DNA of 64,000 bases from Sphingomonas sp. AOB5 (GTDB lineage Bacteria > Pseudomonadota > Alphaproteobacteria > Sphingomonadales > Sphingomonadaceae). Below the pieces are notes generated by a model. The model had not been told where the DNA came from and ran no database searches. It saw nothing but the letters and a program-made list of their open reading frames with translations. Of the stretch, positions 34,764 to 43,989 are shown piece by piece; position 1 is the first letter of the stretch; each line of letters opens with the position of its first letter. The translations under genes and the position numbers were made by a program. The stretch is taken from assembly GCF_029433115.1 (NCBI RefSeq), contig NZ_JARNTV010000006.1, positions 1 through 64,000 of the forward strand, in the 5' to 3' direction.

Positions 34764-35717
34764 ATGATAACGGACATTCGCGCACCGGAGCATGGCAGCG
34801 CATTGGCGATCGGCGACGCGACCGGCGCAGGCAGCCTCGCCGACGTGCCGATGGCCGCGGTCGAAGCGGCGCTGAAGACCCATGGCGCTGTGCTGATCCG
34901 CGGTTTCGCGCCCGACGTCGCCGCCTTCCGCGCGTTCAGCGATCCGTTTTGCAGCAGCTGGGTGATGAACGAAGCGCCCAATCGCGATCTGATCGATCCG
35001 GAACATAATATCCAGTCGGTCGATCGGGGCGGCGATCCCTTCTCGCTCCATTCGGAAATGTCGCGCGCGCCGTGGCGGCCGGATATCTGCTTCTTCTATT
35101 GCGTCCGCGCGCCATCGAGCGGGGGCGAGACGACGATCTGCGACGGCCGCGAGATCGTCCGCGCGTTGCCGGCCGAAGTGCGCGACGGGCTGCTGCGGCA
35201 GCGCTTCCTCTACATGCGGAACGTGTCGACCCGCGTGCTGGAGTTCTGGCTGGGCACCGAGACGCCGAGCGCCGAGCAACTCGCCAATCCGCCCGCGGCA
35301 TGCCCGTTCCGCTTCATCCGGCGCGAGAATGGCGTGGTCAGCGTGTTTACCCGGCCTGCCCTGCCCGGATCGCTGTTCGGCGACGAACCGGTGCTGGCCA
35401 ATTTCCTGCTGTTCGCGCGCGAGATGCACCGCAACCTCGACTATCCGCTGCTGGCCAATGGCCGCCGCGTGCCGGACGAATGGGTTGCGGCGATCCAGGA
35501 AACCAGCAGGAAGCTGACTCAGGCAGTGTGCTGGCAGGACGGCGACCTGCTGCTGCTCGACAATAGCCGCTTCATGCATGGCCGCGCGCGCGTGCTGGAT
35601 ACGGACGAGCGGGTGATCGCGTCGCGGTTCGGCTATCTGAAGGGCGTGAGCGGCGATCCCGAAGGTCCGGCGGACCCGATCTGGCGGCGCGGGGCGTTCG
35701 TGCCGCCGGGGAAGTAG
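34764..35717 (+). CDS. TauD/TfdA-like Fe(II)/2-oxoglutarate dioxygenase
   Basis: A 317-residue cytoplasmic oxygenase. The first two iron ligands are in SLHSEMS (HxE) near residue 100, and the distal His is in [11 protein letters not shown] near residue 275. The 2-oxoglutarate Arg is probably in [22 protein letters not shown] near residue 37 is typical of the family N-terminus. The substrate is unknown; related proteins hydroxylate taurine-like or amino-acid-derived compounds. It is divergent from recA, sharing the 167-bp region that contains the SOS box, so DNA-damage effects on it are conceivable. GTG at 34758 is an alternative start. Confidence 0.85.
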   Translation: MITDIRAPEHGSALAIGDATGAGSLADVPMAAVEAALKTHGAVLIRGFAPDVAAFRAFSDPFCSSWVMNEAPNRDLIDPEHNIQSVDRGGDPFSLHSEMSRAPWRPDICFFYCVRAPSSGGETTICDGREIVRALPAEVRDGLLRQRFLYMRNVSTRVLEFWLGTETPSAEQLANPPAACPFRFIRRENGVVSVFTRPALPGSLFGDEPVLANFLLFAREMHRNLDYPLLANGRRVPDEWVAAIQETSRKLTQAVCWQDGDLLLLDNSRFMHGRARVLDTDERVIASRFGYLKGVSGDPEGPADPIWRRGAFVPPGK

Positions 35718-35720
35718 CGG

Positions 35721-36074
35721 TCAGCCCAGCGCGTCGAGCGCCTTTTCCACCGCGTCCATCGTGAAGGGCTTGGACAGCACCGGACGGTCGCGATGCGCCT
35801 CCGCCACGCTATCGCCGCTGCCGCCGGTGGCGAGGACGAAGGGGATGCCGAGTTCGGCGAGCTTGTCCGCGATCGGCCAGCTCTGTTCCCCGCCGCGCAG
35901 ATTCACGTCGAGGATCGCTGCATCGATCCCGCCCGCGGCGATCAGATCGAGCGCGGCGGCGACATTGTCGGCACTGCCCGCCAGTTGGCGATCGAGCATT
36001 TCGAGGAAATCCTCGAGCATCATCGCGATCAGGGGTTCGTCCTCGACGATCAGGATATTGTGCGGGCCAGGCAT
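35721..36074 (-). CDS. Single-domain response regulator
   Basis: A 117-residue CheY-like receiver domain without output module. The acidic pocket is in ILIVEDEPLIA, the phosphorylatable Asp in AAILDVNLRGG (about residue 55), the Thr/Ser switch in FVLATGGSG and the Lys in VLSKPFTMD. It lies 38 bp after cckA on the same strand, so it is likely co-transcribed and a phosphorylation partner or sink for CckA or another kinase. It does not look like CpdR, the usual single-domain member of the CckA pathway. Confidence 0.85.
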   Translation of the reverse strand: MPGPHNILIVEDEPLIAMMLEDFLEMLDRQLAGSADNVAAALDLIAAGGIDAAILDVNLRGGEQSWPIADKLAELGIPFVLATGGSGDSVAEAHRDRPVLSKPFTMDAVEKALDALG

Positions 36075-36112
36075 GGCGGAACGTTTTGCAGATTCGATTC
36101 CGCGCGCCAAGC

Positions 36113-38503
36113 CTATTTCGTTGCCAAGGCGTCCCGAGTGGCTTCCGCAAGCTGCTGAACCGAAAAGGGTTTCGGCAGGAAGGCGACATTATCGAGATCG
36201 ATCGACTTGCGCAGCTGTTCCTCGGCATAGCCCGACATGAACAGAATCGGCAGATCGGGATATTTTGCGCGGACATGGCGGGCCATGGTTGGGCCGTCCA
36301 TCAGCGGCATGACGACGTCCGAAACGAGCAGGTCGGGCTTCTCGACCGTCTCGAGCAATTCGAGCGCGACTTCGCCATTTTCGGCGGTGATCACGGTATA
36401 GCCCTGGCGGCTGAGCGCGCGTTCGGCGATGGCGCGGACCATGTCCTCGTCCTCGACCACCAGCACGGTGCCGCTGCCCCAGGTGTCGGCGGGCTTTTCC
36501 TTGGCCGGAAGCGGCGCCTTGGCAACAGTCGCTTCGGGCGCGGTATGGACCGGCAGGTAGATGACGAACTCCGCCCCGCCCTCCGGGATATTGTCGGCGA
36601 AGATATAGCCGCCGGATTGTTTGACGATGCCGTAAACGGTCGAGAGGCCGAGACCGGTGCCCTTGCCGACTTCCTTGGTGGTGAAGAACGGCTCGAATAT
36701 CTTGCCGAGCAGTTCGGGCGGGATGCCGGTGCCGGTGTCGGCGATGCGCAGCGCGGTATAATCGCCGACCGGCAGGATATCGTCGTCCATCTGGCGTACC
36801 TGCGCCGCGGTGACCCCCGCAGTCTCGATCGTCACCGTGCCGCCGCCATTGGGGCTTTTCGAAAGCATCGCGTCGCGCGCATTGACCGCCAGATTGACGA
36901 TCACCTGTTCGAGCTGACCGGGATCGGCGCGGACCGGCCCCAGATTGCGGCCGTGATTCACTTCGAGGCGCACGGTTTCGCCGAGCAGCCGCTTGAGCAG
37001 GTTCGAAACCTCGGAAATGACGTCGGGCAGCTGAAGCACCTGCGGGCGCAGCGTCTGCTGGCGCGAGAAGGCGAGCAGCTGGCGCGTCAGTGACGCGGCG
37101 CGGTTCGAATTGGCGCGGATCTGCTGGATGTCATCATAATCGCTGTCGCCGGGCGAATGGCGCAACATCATCAGATCGCAATGGCCGATGATCGCGGTCA
37201 GGATATTGTTGAAGTCGTGCGCAACGCCGCCGGCGAGCTGGCCGACCGCCTGCATCTTGGTAGCCTGCGCGACCTGGCGCTTGAGCTTGCCCTCCTCGCC
37301 CGAATCCTTGAGGCTGATCAGCACCGCCGCATCGCCAAGACCGCGCGCACCGGCGATCTTGATCGCGACGCCTTCGTCGGGCGCATCGGTGAAGCGGACA
37401 GTCATCTCGACCGATTGCGGCGCGCCGCTGCCGAACTTGCGCACCGCATCGGCCAGCGCGCCCTTGTCCTCACGCACCACCAGATCGCCCGGATAGAGCG
37501 GCGGCGCGGCAGCGTTGATCCGCGCGGCGCGGACGAACGCATCGTTCATGCTGACGAACCGGCCGTCGCGATCGACCAGCGCGATGCCCGACGGCAGCAG
37601 CGCAATCAGCGAGCGGACATGCGCACTGGCCGAGGCGCCGATCGCCGGGGTGACGGCATGGCCCGGCTCCTCGTCGAGCAAGGCAACGAGCATTGGCGCA
37701 TCCTCGCCATCGAGGAACGGGATCTGCAGCACGCGCAGCGGGGTGCCGGTCAGCCCCTCGCGCTCGAAATGGACCAGACCATTGGTGTCGGTGACGAGCA
37801 GGCGCGCGAAATCGCGGCCCTCCACATTGGCCTCGCTATTGCCCATGGCGCGGGCGCGGAACACGCGATTGGCCGAGCGGATGCGGCCTTCGGGCGAGAC
37901 CATCACGGTCATGATCCCCGCCCCGCCCATCCGGTCGCCGGTATGGCCCGCGATCAGCGCCTCGACCTGCGCCGCGAGATCGAGCGCCTGCACGCCGATG
38001 AAGCGCCAGACGAGCGTTTCATCGCCAACCCGGGCGATGCGCGCGGCGACGGGTGCGCCGAACACGTCGATCCCCTCAAGCCGCGCTTCGCCGTCGCGCC
38101 AGGCGGTGTGGCCCGCTTCGGTAAGGCGCTGATTGGCGGCATCGTTGACCGGCAGGCCCGGCGGAGTCGGGAAGCCGGCGAAGAGGATTTCGTAGCGGTC
38201 ATTCGCGCAGACCAGGCGCCCCGCGCGATCGGTGACGGCGAGCGCATCGTCGCTGGCCGCGGCGAGCGCCTGTGCCACCGACCAGTCGATCACGGCTTCC
38301 GGGGCTTCGTCCTGCTGCAACAGGCGGCGCGCGGCGAAGATGGCGCCGGCAGCGAGGATGCCCGCCGCGACGAAACCGATCGCGATGGCGCGCTCGTTCA
38401 GCGACAGCAGGACGACGGCCGCGGCCGCGAACCCGGCGAGGATCGCGGCCAGCAAGGGCATCATCGGTCTGGATGCGGAGGAGGATGCCGGAATGGTCGC
38501 CAT
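36113..38503 (-). CDS. cckA: Hybrid histidine kinase CckA
   Basis: A 796-residue cell-cycle hybrid kinase that phosphorylates ChpT and, through it, CtrA and CpdR in Alphaproteobacteria. Two N-terminal transmembrane helices (about residues 12-62) are followed by PAS-like regions to about 390. The dimerisation domain phospho-site is in [20 protein letters not shown], the ATPase boxes are [20 protein letters not shown] and [13 protein letters not shown], and the C-terminal receiver has [20 protein letters not shown] (Asp) and FLPKPFS (Lys). The ATG start MATIPASS is used. A TTG 12 codons earlier is possible. Confidence 0.93.
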   Translation of the reverse strand: MATIPASSSASRPMMPLLAAILAGFAAAAVVLLSLNERAIAIGFVAAGILAAGAIFAARRLLQQDEAPEAVIDWSVAQALAAASDDALAVTDRAGRLVCANDRYEILFAGFPTPPGLPVNDAANQRLTEAGHTAWRDGEARLEGIDVFGAPVAARIARVGDETLVWRFIGVQALDLAAQVEALIAGHTGDRMGGAGIMTVMVSPEGRIRSANRVFRARAMGNSEANVEGRDFARLLVTDTNGLVHFEREGLTGTPLRVLQIPFLDGEDAPMLVALLDEEPGHAVTPAIGASASAHVRSLIALLPSGIALVDRDGRFVSMNDAFVRAARINAAAPPLYPGDLVVREDKGALADAVRKFGSGAPQSVEMTVRFTDAPDEGVAIKIAGARGLGDAAVLISLKDSGEEGKLKRQVAQATKMQAVGQLAGGVAHDFNNILTAIIGHCDLMMLRHSPGDSDYDDIQQIRANSNRAASLTRQLLAFSRQQTLRPQVLQLPDVISEVSNLLKRLLGETVRLEVNHGRNLGPVRADPGQLEQVIVNLAVNARDAMLSKSPNGGGTVTIETAGVTAAQVRQMDDDILPVGDYTALRIADTGTGIPPELLGKIFEPFFTTKEVGKGTGLGLSTVYGIVKQSGGYIFADNIPEGGAEFVIYLPVHTAPEATVAKAPLPAKEKPADTWGSGTVLVVEDEDMVRAIAERALSRQGYTVITAENGEVALELLETVEKPDLLVSDVVMPLMDGPTMARHVRAKYPDLPILFMSGYAEEQLRKSIDLDNVAFLPKPFSVQQLAEATRDALATK

Positions 38504-38535
38504 GGACTTACCGATGTTCGGTTGGGCTTGACGGG

Positions 38536-39081
38536 TCAAGCGATCTTGCGGCGGGCAAATTCAAGCTTGGCGGCTTTGGCCGCGGAGAGATCTCTTTCCC
38601 AAGGATCAAGCATAGCAATATATTCCACGTAGCGCTCGGCTTTCCATAGCTGCTCAGCAGCTGCGAGCGCTCTATCACGGTCGTGATTTCGCCAGCCCTC
38701 CTTCGCAAGCTCAAGCTGCACTTCACGCAGACGTGGCAGCAATTGATCATCCTGCGACGTGAGCAGAGTACCGTGTCGCTGGATCAGCCCAGCCAGCCGC
38801 CGCAGCCCCGCTGCAAGGCATTCTTCGCTGCCGCCGACAATTGAGCTCGCAAACGGCCAATCCGCATCCGCTTTGCCGAGCATCATCCAAAGTGGAACTT
38901 GCGCCCCCCCACTCGTCGCGTTGACAGTGATCGTGAGTTCACCGCGAGGATCATAGTAAAAGAGCAGTTCGAAGTATCGACCGACATATCGCCAGACATC
39001 GGACTTTATCGATACGGGCAAGAAACCCAGCGCCTTCAGGGTCGGCGCGATTTCGGTCTCTATCAGCTTGCCGACGTCCAT
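38536..39081 (-). CDS. Unrecognised soluble protein upstream of cckA
   Basis: A 181-residue protein of unknown family. The N-terminal half is mixed alpha/beta (MDVGKLIETEIAPTLKALGF, then FELLFYYDPRGELTITV). The C-terminal half is a long, charged helical region (REVQLELAKEGWRNHDRDRA through AAKAAKLEFARRKIA). Codon usage is less GC-biased than that of its neighbours, suggesting later acquisition. Its stop is 32 bp before the cckA start on the same strand, so the cckA transcript may begin ahead of it. A TTG at 39120 gives a longer alternative. An immunity-type role is possible but unsupported. Confidence 0.6.
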   Translation of the reverse strand: MDVGKLIETEIAPTLKALGFLPVSIKSDVWRYVGRYFELLFYYDPRGELTITVNATSGGAQVPLWMMLGKADADWPFASSIVGGSEECLAAGLRRLAGLIQRHGTLLTSQDDQLLPRLREVQLELAKEGWRNHDRDRALAAAEQLWKAERYVEYIAMLDPWERDLSAAKAAKLEFARRKIA

Positions 39082-39120
39082 ATCCGAAGCTGGCACAGTT
39101 TCGCTCCGCGTTCCAGACAA

Positions 39121-39150
39121 GCAAAAGGCCGCCCCTCACGGGGCGGCCCC
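39121..39150 (-). terminator. Intrinsic terminator of the M13 peptidase gene
   Basis: Read leftward, GGCCGCCCC-GTGA-GGGGCGGCC is followed directly by TTTTGC. The 9-bp perfect stem (39127-39148) and U4 tract lie 30 bp past the peptidase stop codon and just before the TTG candidate start of the next gene. Confidence 0.82.
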
Positions 39151-39177
39151 TGCACTTTTCAGTTCAGTTCGTGAACT

Positions 39178-41259
39178 TCACCAGATCCGGACGCGCTGGT
39201 CGGGCTGGAGGAACAGCTTCTGGCCCGGCTGGGGGGCGAAGGCTGCGTACCAGGGATCGAGGTTACGCACGACCGCGGCGCGGAATTCCGACGGGCTGTG
39301 CGGATCGGTCAGCACGCGCTGGCGCATCGCCGGCTCGCGGAAGTTGCGGCGCCACACCTGGGCCCAGCCCAGATAGAAGCGCTGGTCGCCCGAATAGCCG
39401 TCGATCACCGGCGCCGGCTTGCCGTTCAGCGAATGGCGATAGGCGTCATAGGCGACGGTGAGGCCGGCGAGATCGCCGACATTCTCGCCCAGCGTCAGCG
39501 CGCCCTGAACGTGCAGGCCCGGCAGCGGCTCATACTGATTGTACTGCGCCACCAGCGCATCGGTGCGCGACTTGAACGCCGCGACATCGGCCGGGGTCCA
39601 CCAGTCGGTGAGCGTGCCCGAAGCGTCGTACTTCGCGCCCTGATCGTCGAAATGGTGGCTCAGTTCGTGACCGATCACCGCGCCGATACCGCCATAGTTC
39701 ACCGCCGGATCGGCGTTCGGATCGAAGAAGGGCGGCTGGAGGATGGCGGCGGGGAAGACGATCTCGACCATGCCGAAATTGGCATAGGCGTTCACTTCCA
39801 TCGGGGTCATGCCCCATTCCCAGCGCTGCAGCGGCTTGCCGAGATGGCCGACATTTTCCTCATGCGCCCAGTTGTTGGCGCGGATCACGTTGCCCAGCGC
39901 ATCGCCCGAAACGATGTTCAGGCTGGAATAGTCGCGCCAGCGATCCGGATAGCCGATCTTCGGGGTGAAGGCGGCCAGCTTGGCATGGGCCTTCACCTTG
40001 GTTTCGGGCGACATCCACTCGAGCGCGTCGATACGGCGGCCCATCGCGGCGATGATGTTCTTGATCATCTCGTCCATCACCGCCTTGGTCTCGGGCGGAT
40101 AATATTTGGCGACGTAGATCTTCGAGACTTCGTCCTCGAGCGCACCCGAGGTCCAGTCGGTCGCGCGCTTCCAGCGGGCCTGCTGCTCGGGCGTGCCGGA
40201 CAGGGTGGTGCCGTAGAACGCGAAATTCTCCTTGTCGAACGCCTCGGGCAGCACCGACGAGAAGCGATCGAGGCTGCGGACCAGCAGCTGATCCTTGAGC
40301 ACCGCGATCGGGGTCGACTGGATCAGCTTGGCGATGCCGGTGGCCGCGCTGGGCTGCGAGACGAGGACGTAATCGACGTTCGCGCCGATGCCCGCGAAAT
40401 AGCCCTTGAAGTCGAAGCCCGGGGCTTTCTTCGTCAGCTCGGCGACGGTCATCTTGTTGTAGGTCTTGGTCGCGTCGCGGCTGTCGACGCGGGTCCAGTG
40501 GACCTTGGCGATGTTGGTCTCGAAGGCGAGGATCGCCTTGGCGCGCGCCGCGGCGTTCGGCTCGCCGGCCAGCGTCAGAACATTGGTGAGGTGCTTCTCA
40601 TAAGCCGCACGGTTCGCCACCTGCTTGGCATCCGGCGAGAGATAATAGTCGCGGTCCGGCATGCCCAGGCCGCCCTGGAACAGGTTCAGCGCATAGACTT
40701 CGGGGTTCTTGTCGTCCTGGCCGACATAGCTGCCGAACGGAATGCCCACGCCGTTGCGGTCCGCCTGCGCGACCAGCGCGGCATAGCCCGCCTTCGACTT
40801 CAGGCCCTTTACCTGATTGAGCCAGGGCTGGATCGCGGTGAGGCCCTTCGCCTCGATCGCGGCGGTATCCAGATAGGTCGAATAGGCGGTGCCGATCTTC
40901 GAATTGGGATCGCCCTTCACTTCCTCGAGAATGCCCTGGGTGCGCTTCTGCGACAGGTCGGCGAGGACGGTGAACATGCCGTAGTTCGAACGATCCGAGG
41001 GGATCGGCGTGTTCTTCGCCCAGCTGCCGTTGGCATAATTGTAGAAGCTGTCGCCGGGGGTGATGCCCTTGTCCATGCCGACTTCGTCGAAGCCGAACGA
41101 GCCGATCTGCGGCGCGGGCTTGGCAGGCTCGGGCGCCGGAGCAGGCGTCTCGACGACCGCGACCGGCGCGGGGGCCGGGGCTTCGTTGGTGGCGCAGGAA
41201 GCGAGCAGCGCCGAACCGGCGAGCATCGTGGTGGCGAGGAGGGCAAAACGCATCATCAT
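39178..41259 (-). CDS. M13 family (neprilysin-like) metallopeptidase, lipoprotein
   Basis: A 693-residue protein. The signal peptide ends in lipobox LLASC (about residues 18-22). An Ala/Pro-rich spacer follows, then the M13 N-terminal domain from GDSFYNYANGSWAKNT. Zinc ligands are in IGHELSHHFDDQGA (HExxH) near residue 525 and ENVGDLAGL (ExxxD) near 585. RNLDPWYAAF and the C-terminal VRIW are family hallmarks. It should cut short peptides in the periplasm. The M at 41259 is followed by two further Met codons that could also start. It is monocistronic with its own terminator. Confidence 0.95.
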   Translation of the reverse strand: MMMRFALLATTMLAGSALLASCATNEAPAPAPVAVVETPAPAPEPAKPAPQIGSFGFDEVGMDKGITPGDSFYNYANGSWAKNTPIPSDRSNYGMFTVLADLSQKRTQGILEEVKGDPNSKIGTAYSTYLDTAAIEAKGLTAIQPWLNQVKGLKSKAGYAALVAQADRNGVGIPFGSYVGQDDKNPEVYALNLFQGGLGMPDRDYYLSPDAKQVANRAAYEKHLTNVLTLAGEPNAAARAKAILAFETNIAKVHWTRVDSRDATKTYNKMTVAELTKKAPGFDFKGYFAGIGANVDYVLVSQPSAATGIAKLIQSTPIAVLKDQLLVRSLDRFSSVLPEAFDKENFAFYGTTLSGTPEQQARWKRATDWTSGALEDEVSKIYVAKYYPPETKAVMDEMIKNIIAAMGRRIDALEWMSPETKVKAHAKLAAFTPKIGYPDRWRDYSSLNIVSGDALGNVIRANNWAHEENVGHLGKPLQRWEWGMTPMEVNAYANFGMVEIVFPAAILQPPFFDPNADPAVNYGGIGAVIGHELSHHFDDQGAKYDASGTLTDWWTPADVAAFKSRTDALVAQYNQYEPLPGLHVQGALTLGENVGDLAGLTVAYDAYRHSLNGKPAPVIDGYSGDQRFYLGWAQVWRRNFREPAMRQRVLTDPHSPSEFRAAVVRNLDPWYAAFAPQPGQKLFLQPDQRVRIW

Positions 41260-41331
41260 TCCCCTGGAAAAAGGATGCGCCGTATTAGCTCGCTATCACG
41301 GCTCGTCAATCGAGCCGGTCAGCGGGTTAAA

Positions 41332-41928
41332 CTATTCCAGAAATTGGGCATTCAACGCACGTTCGTTGCGTAAATCCTGCCGTTTCTTCCACTTTCGTGC
41401 GATCCACCAGCGCCAGCCGAAGATGCTGAGCATATAGCCGACCACCGCGCACAGAACCGAGATGATGGTCAGGCCGAGCAGCAGCGACGGTGCCGCGTCG
41501 GAGAAGAACCAGCTCGCCCACGCCGAAATCGGCGCGCCGGAATCGATCAGCGTCATCAGGCCCGCCAGATCGGCATGACGGCCGAGCAGCGAATTGCCCC
41601 ACCAGATCGACAGATAGAGGATGAACGGCGTTGTCGCCGGATTGCTGAGGAAGGTCATCGCCGCCGCAATGGGCACGTTCGCGCGGAACGGCAGCGCCAG
41701 CAGCGCCGCGCCCGCGATCTGCAGGCCCGGGATCAGCAGGAAAATGCCGACGAGCAGGCCCAGCGCAACGCCGCGCGGGACCGAACGGCGGGTGAAGCGC
41801 CACAGCGACGAATGCAGCACGCGATGCGCGATCGGGCGGAGGATGCGGCTCTTCTCGAGCTCCTCGCGCGTGGGCATCTGGGATGCGAACCACGCCCATC
41901 CACGCCGGAACCGGGGTTCATCAGCCAC
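41332..41928 (-). CDS. DUF2062 domain membrane protein
   Basis: A 198-residue protein. GTG start within the last codons of smpB (8-bp overlap), so translation is coupled. After a basic N-terminal 40 residues comes the DUF2062 signature: [51 protein letters not shown] and [15 protein letters not shown]. The last two hydrophobic helices end in a basic tail ([16 protein letters not shown]). It is an inner-membrane protein of unknown function. Pairing with smpB is seen here, but its significance is unclear. Confidence 0.83.
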   Translation of the reverse strand: MADEPRFRRGWAWFASQMPTREELEKSRILRPIAHRVLHSSLWRFTRRSVPRGVALGLLVGIFLLIPGLQIAGAALLALPFRANVPIAAAMTFLSNPATTPFILYLSIWWGNSLLGRHADLAGLMTLIDSGAPISAWASWFFSDAAPSLLLGLTIISVLCAVVGYMLSIFGWRWWIARKWKKRQDLRNERALNAQFLE

Positions 41929-42403
41929 GATCGCGCATGATCCGCTGCTGGTCCCGCTTCCAGTCCCGTTCCTTGATGGTCTCGCGCTTGTCATGCGTCT
42001 TCTTGCCCTTGGCGAGCGCGAGCTCGACCTTCGCGCGTCCCCGTCCATTGAAATAGATGGACAGCGGAACCAGGGTCATCCCCTCCCGCGCCACTGCGCC
42101 ATGGAGCTTGTTTATCTCGCGCTCATGAAGGAGCAATTTACGAGGACGCTTGGCTTCGTGATTATAGCGGTTGCCGTGCGAGAATTCGGGAATGTTGGCG
42201 TTGATCAGCCACACGCCGGTATCGCCGACCTCGGCATAGCTCTCCGCGATCGATCCCTCGCCGAAGCGCAGCGACTTCACTTCGGTGCCGGTCAGCGCGA
42301 TGCCCGCCTCGTAAACGGTCTCGATGAAATAATCGAACCGTGCGCGCCGGTTCTCGGCGACGGTCTTAACTTTCTCGAATTTCGTGGGAAGCGGACGGGA
42401 CAT
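41921..42403 (-). CDS. smpB: SsrA-binding protein SmpB
   Basis: A 160-residue tmRNA partner for ribosome rescue by trans-translation. Conserved parts include [54 protein letters not shown] and [20 protein letters not shown]. The basic C-terminal tail ([20 protein letters not shown]) enters the mRNA channel. The ATG is at [10 protein letters not shown]. The ssrA gene itself is not in this window. It forms a pair with the DUF2062 gene, divergent from the secreted protein at 42539. Confidence 0.97.
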   Translation of the reverse strand: MSRPLPTKFEKVKTVAENRRARFDYFIETVYEAGIALTGTEVKSLRFGEGSIAESYAEVGDTGVWLINANIPEFSHGNRYNHEAKRPRKLLLHEREINKLHGAVAREGMTLVPLSIYFNGRGRAKVELALAKGKKTHDKRETIKERDWKRDQQRIMRDRG

Positions 42404-42538
42404 GATCCGGGCGATGTAGGGACGCGGGGGGGAAAGGGAAAGCCTGATCGTCCCGTTCAGCCACCGCCCCATGCTTGACCGGCAAGGTGTGTCATACAAT
42501 CATCAATATGAGGGTATCGAGACAGGGGGGATAAACCG

Positions 42539-43024
42539 ATGTTGCGAGTTCTGGGGCTGTTGCTGATTCCGATCCTGTTCGTACTGCCGAACACGGCATC
42601 GGCTCAGGTCAACACGAAGTACGCCAACCATTGGATCGTCCAGCCTGCCGGCAACTGCAAGGTCGTGATCAACGCGGGTGCGGTCTATGGGTTGGTGAAC
42701 AGCCACGTCACCAAAATCAGCTGGTCCGGCGCATGCGGGAAGGACGGACTGGCAGAGGGAGAAGGTGAACTCGGCATCTATTTCACGCAGGACGGCGAGG
42801 AACTCTACGCCGATCATATCGGGCGCTTCTCGAACGGACTGATGCAGGGCCCGTGGAAATTCGCGACCTGGGTGCGGAACGGAGACAAGCTTTCCGGCTC
42901 CGGCATCTACAATTATCTGGCATTCCAGGATGGCTGCATGGTCAAGTTCGAGCGGACGGAAGTGCGCTCCCCCTGCCGGATGATCACCGGGCGCGCGACC
43001 GCCGCCAACGCCCGGGTGAAATAA
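42539..43024 (+). CDS. Secreted hypothetical protein with MORN-like pattern
   Basis: A 161-residue protein. A signal peptide (LRVLGLLLIPILFVLPNTASA) is cleaved near residue 23. The mature part has a repeat-like pattern of Gly and aromatic residues: LAEGEGELGIYF, HIGRFSNGLMQGPWKFAT and LSGSGIYNYLAFQDG. This recalls MORN-type beta-hairpins such as G-G-L-Y and F-x-NG-x-x-G. Four Cys (GNCKVV, GACGKD, DGCMVK, SPCRM) suggest two disulphides. The role is unknown; it may be envelope-associated. Confidence 0.65.
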   Translation: MLRVLGLLLIPILFVLPNTASAQVNTKYANHWIVQPAGNCKVVINAGAVYGLVNSHVTKISWSGACGKDGLAEGEGELGIYFTQDGEELYADHIGRFSNGLMQGPWKFATWVRNGDKLSGSGIYNYLAFQDGCMVKFERTEVRSPCRMITGRATAANARVK

Positions 43025-43045
43025 CGGCCGGGCGTTCGCCGCCTG

Positions 43046-43927
43046 CTAGATCAATCCCGCATGCGCCAGCGCCGCGTCCACCGCGGTGCGGCTTGCTTCG
43101 CCCGCGGGGGTCATCGGCAGGCGCAGTTCCTGCGGGAAACCCGGGCGGACCTTGCCCAGCGCGTACTTCACCGGACCCGGCGAGGCATCGGTGAACATGG
43201 CGAGGTGAAGCGGGAACAGCTTGTCCTGATATTCCAGCGCCTTGGGATAATCGCCAGCCGCGATCGCCGCCTGAAACTCCGCGCACAGCTTCGGCGCTAC
43301 ATTGGCGGTGACCGAGATGCACCCCACCCCGCCCATCGCGTTGAACGCCAGCGCGGTCTCGTCATTGCCCGAAAGCTGGATGAAGTCGGCGCCGCAGCCC
43401 GCGCGCTGTTCGCTGACGCGAGTGAGGTTGCCGGTGGCGTCCTTCACTGCCGGGAACTTGCCGGGGAACGCCTTGACCAGCCGCGCCATGGTGGCGGGCT
43501 GGATATCCGTCACGGTGCGGCCGGGCACGTTGTAGAGCATGATCGGCAGGTCGCACTGCGCCTGAACCGCCTCGAAATGGCGGAAGATGCCTTCCTGGCT
43601 TGGGCGGTTGTAATAGGGCGGGACCATCAGGACCGCATCGGCGCCGGCTTCCTTCGCCGCCTTGCAGTTGGCGATGGCGACGGCGGTGTCGTTCGATCCC
43701 GCGCCCGCGATCACCGGCACCCTGCCCTTCGCCTGATCGACGCAGACGCGGACGACCTCGAAATGCTCGTCCTTCGGCATGGTGGCGCTTTCGCCGGTGG
43801 TGCCGCAGGGCACGAGGCCCGCCGAACCTTCGCTAATCTGCCATTCAACCAGATCGCGATAGGATGCTTCATCGAAACTGCCGTTACGGAACGGCGTGAC
43901 GAGCGCAGGAATAGAACCCGAGAACAT
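43046..43927 (-). CDS. dapA: 4-hydroxy-tetrahydrodipicolinate synthase
   Basis: A 293-residue TIM-barrel aldolase of the lysine/diaminopimelate pathway, condensing pyruvate with aspartate semialdehyde. It has the LVPCGTTGESATM phosphate/substrate loop near residue 40, Tyr of MLYNVPGRTVTDI (about 135), the Schiff-base Lys in KFPAVKDATGN (about 160) and GGVGCISVTANVAP. The product is needed for peptidoglycan, next to a lytic transglycosylase gene on the opposite strand with which it shares a 62-bp divergent promoter region. Confidence 0.96.
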   Translation of the reverse strand: MFSGSIPALVTPFRNGSFDEASYRDLVEWQISEGSAGLVPCGTTGESATMPKDEHFEVVRVCVDQAKGRVPVIAGAGSNDTAVAIANCKAAKEAGADAVLMVPPYYNRPSQEGIFRHFEAVQAQCDLPIMLYNVPGRTVTDIQPATMARLVKAFPGKFPAVKDATGNLTRVSEQRAGCGADFIQLSGNDETALAFNAMGGVGCISVTANVAPKLCAEFQAAIAAGDYPKALEYQDKLFPLHLAMFTDASPGPVKYALGKVRPGFPQELRLPMTPAGEASRTAVDAALAHAGLI

Positions 43928-43989
43928 GGTCCCGAAAATGTCCTTAATTCTTGAAATCAGGGGTGGCCAATAGGCTCCGATTCCGTATC

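Noticed and set aside
38536..39081. Toxin-antitoxin member
   Set aside because: There is no small partner gene on either side. The neighbours are cckA and an M13 peptidase with its own terminator.
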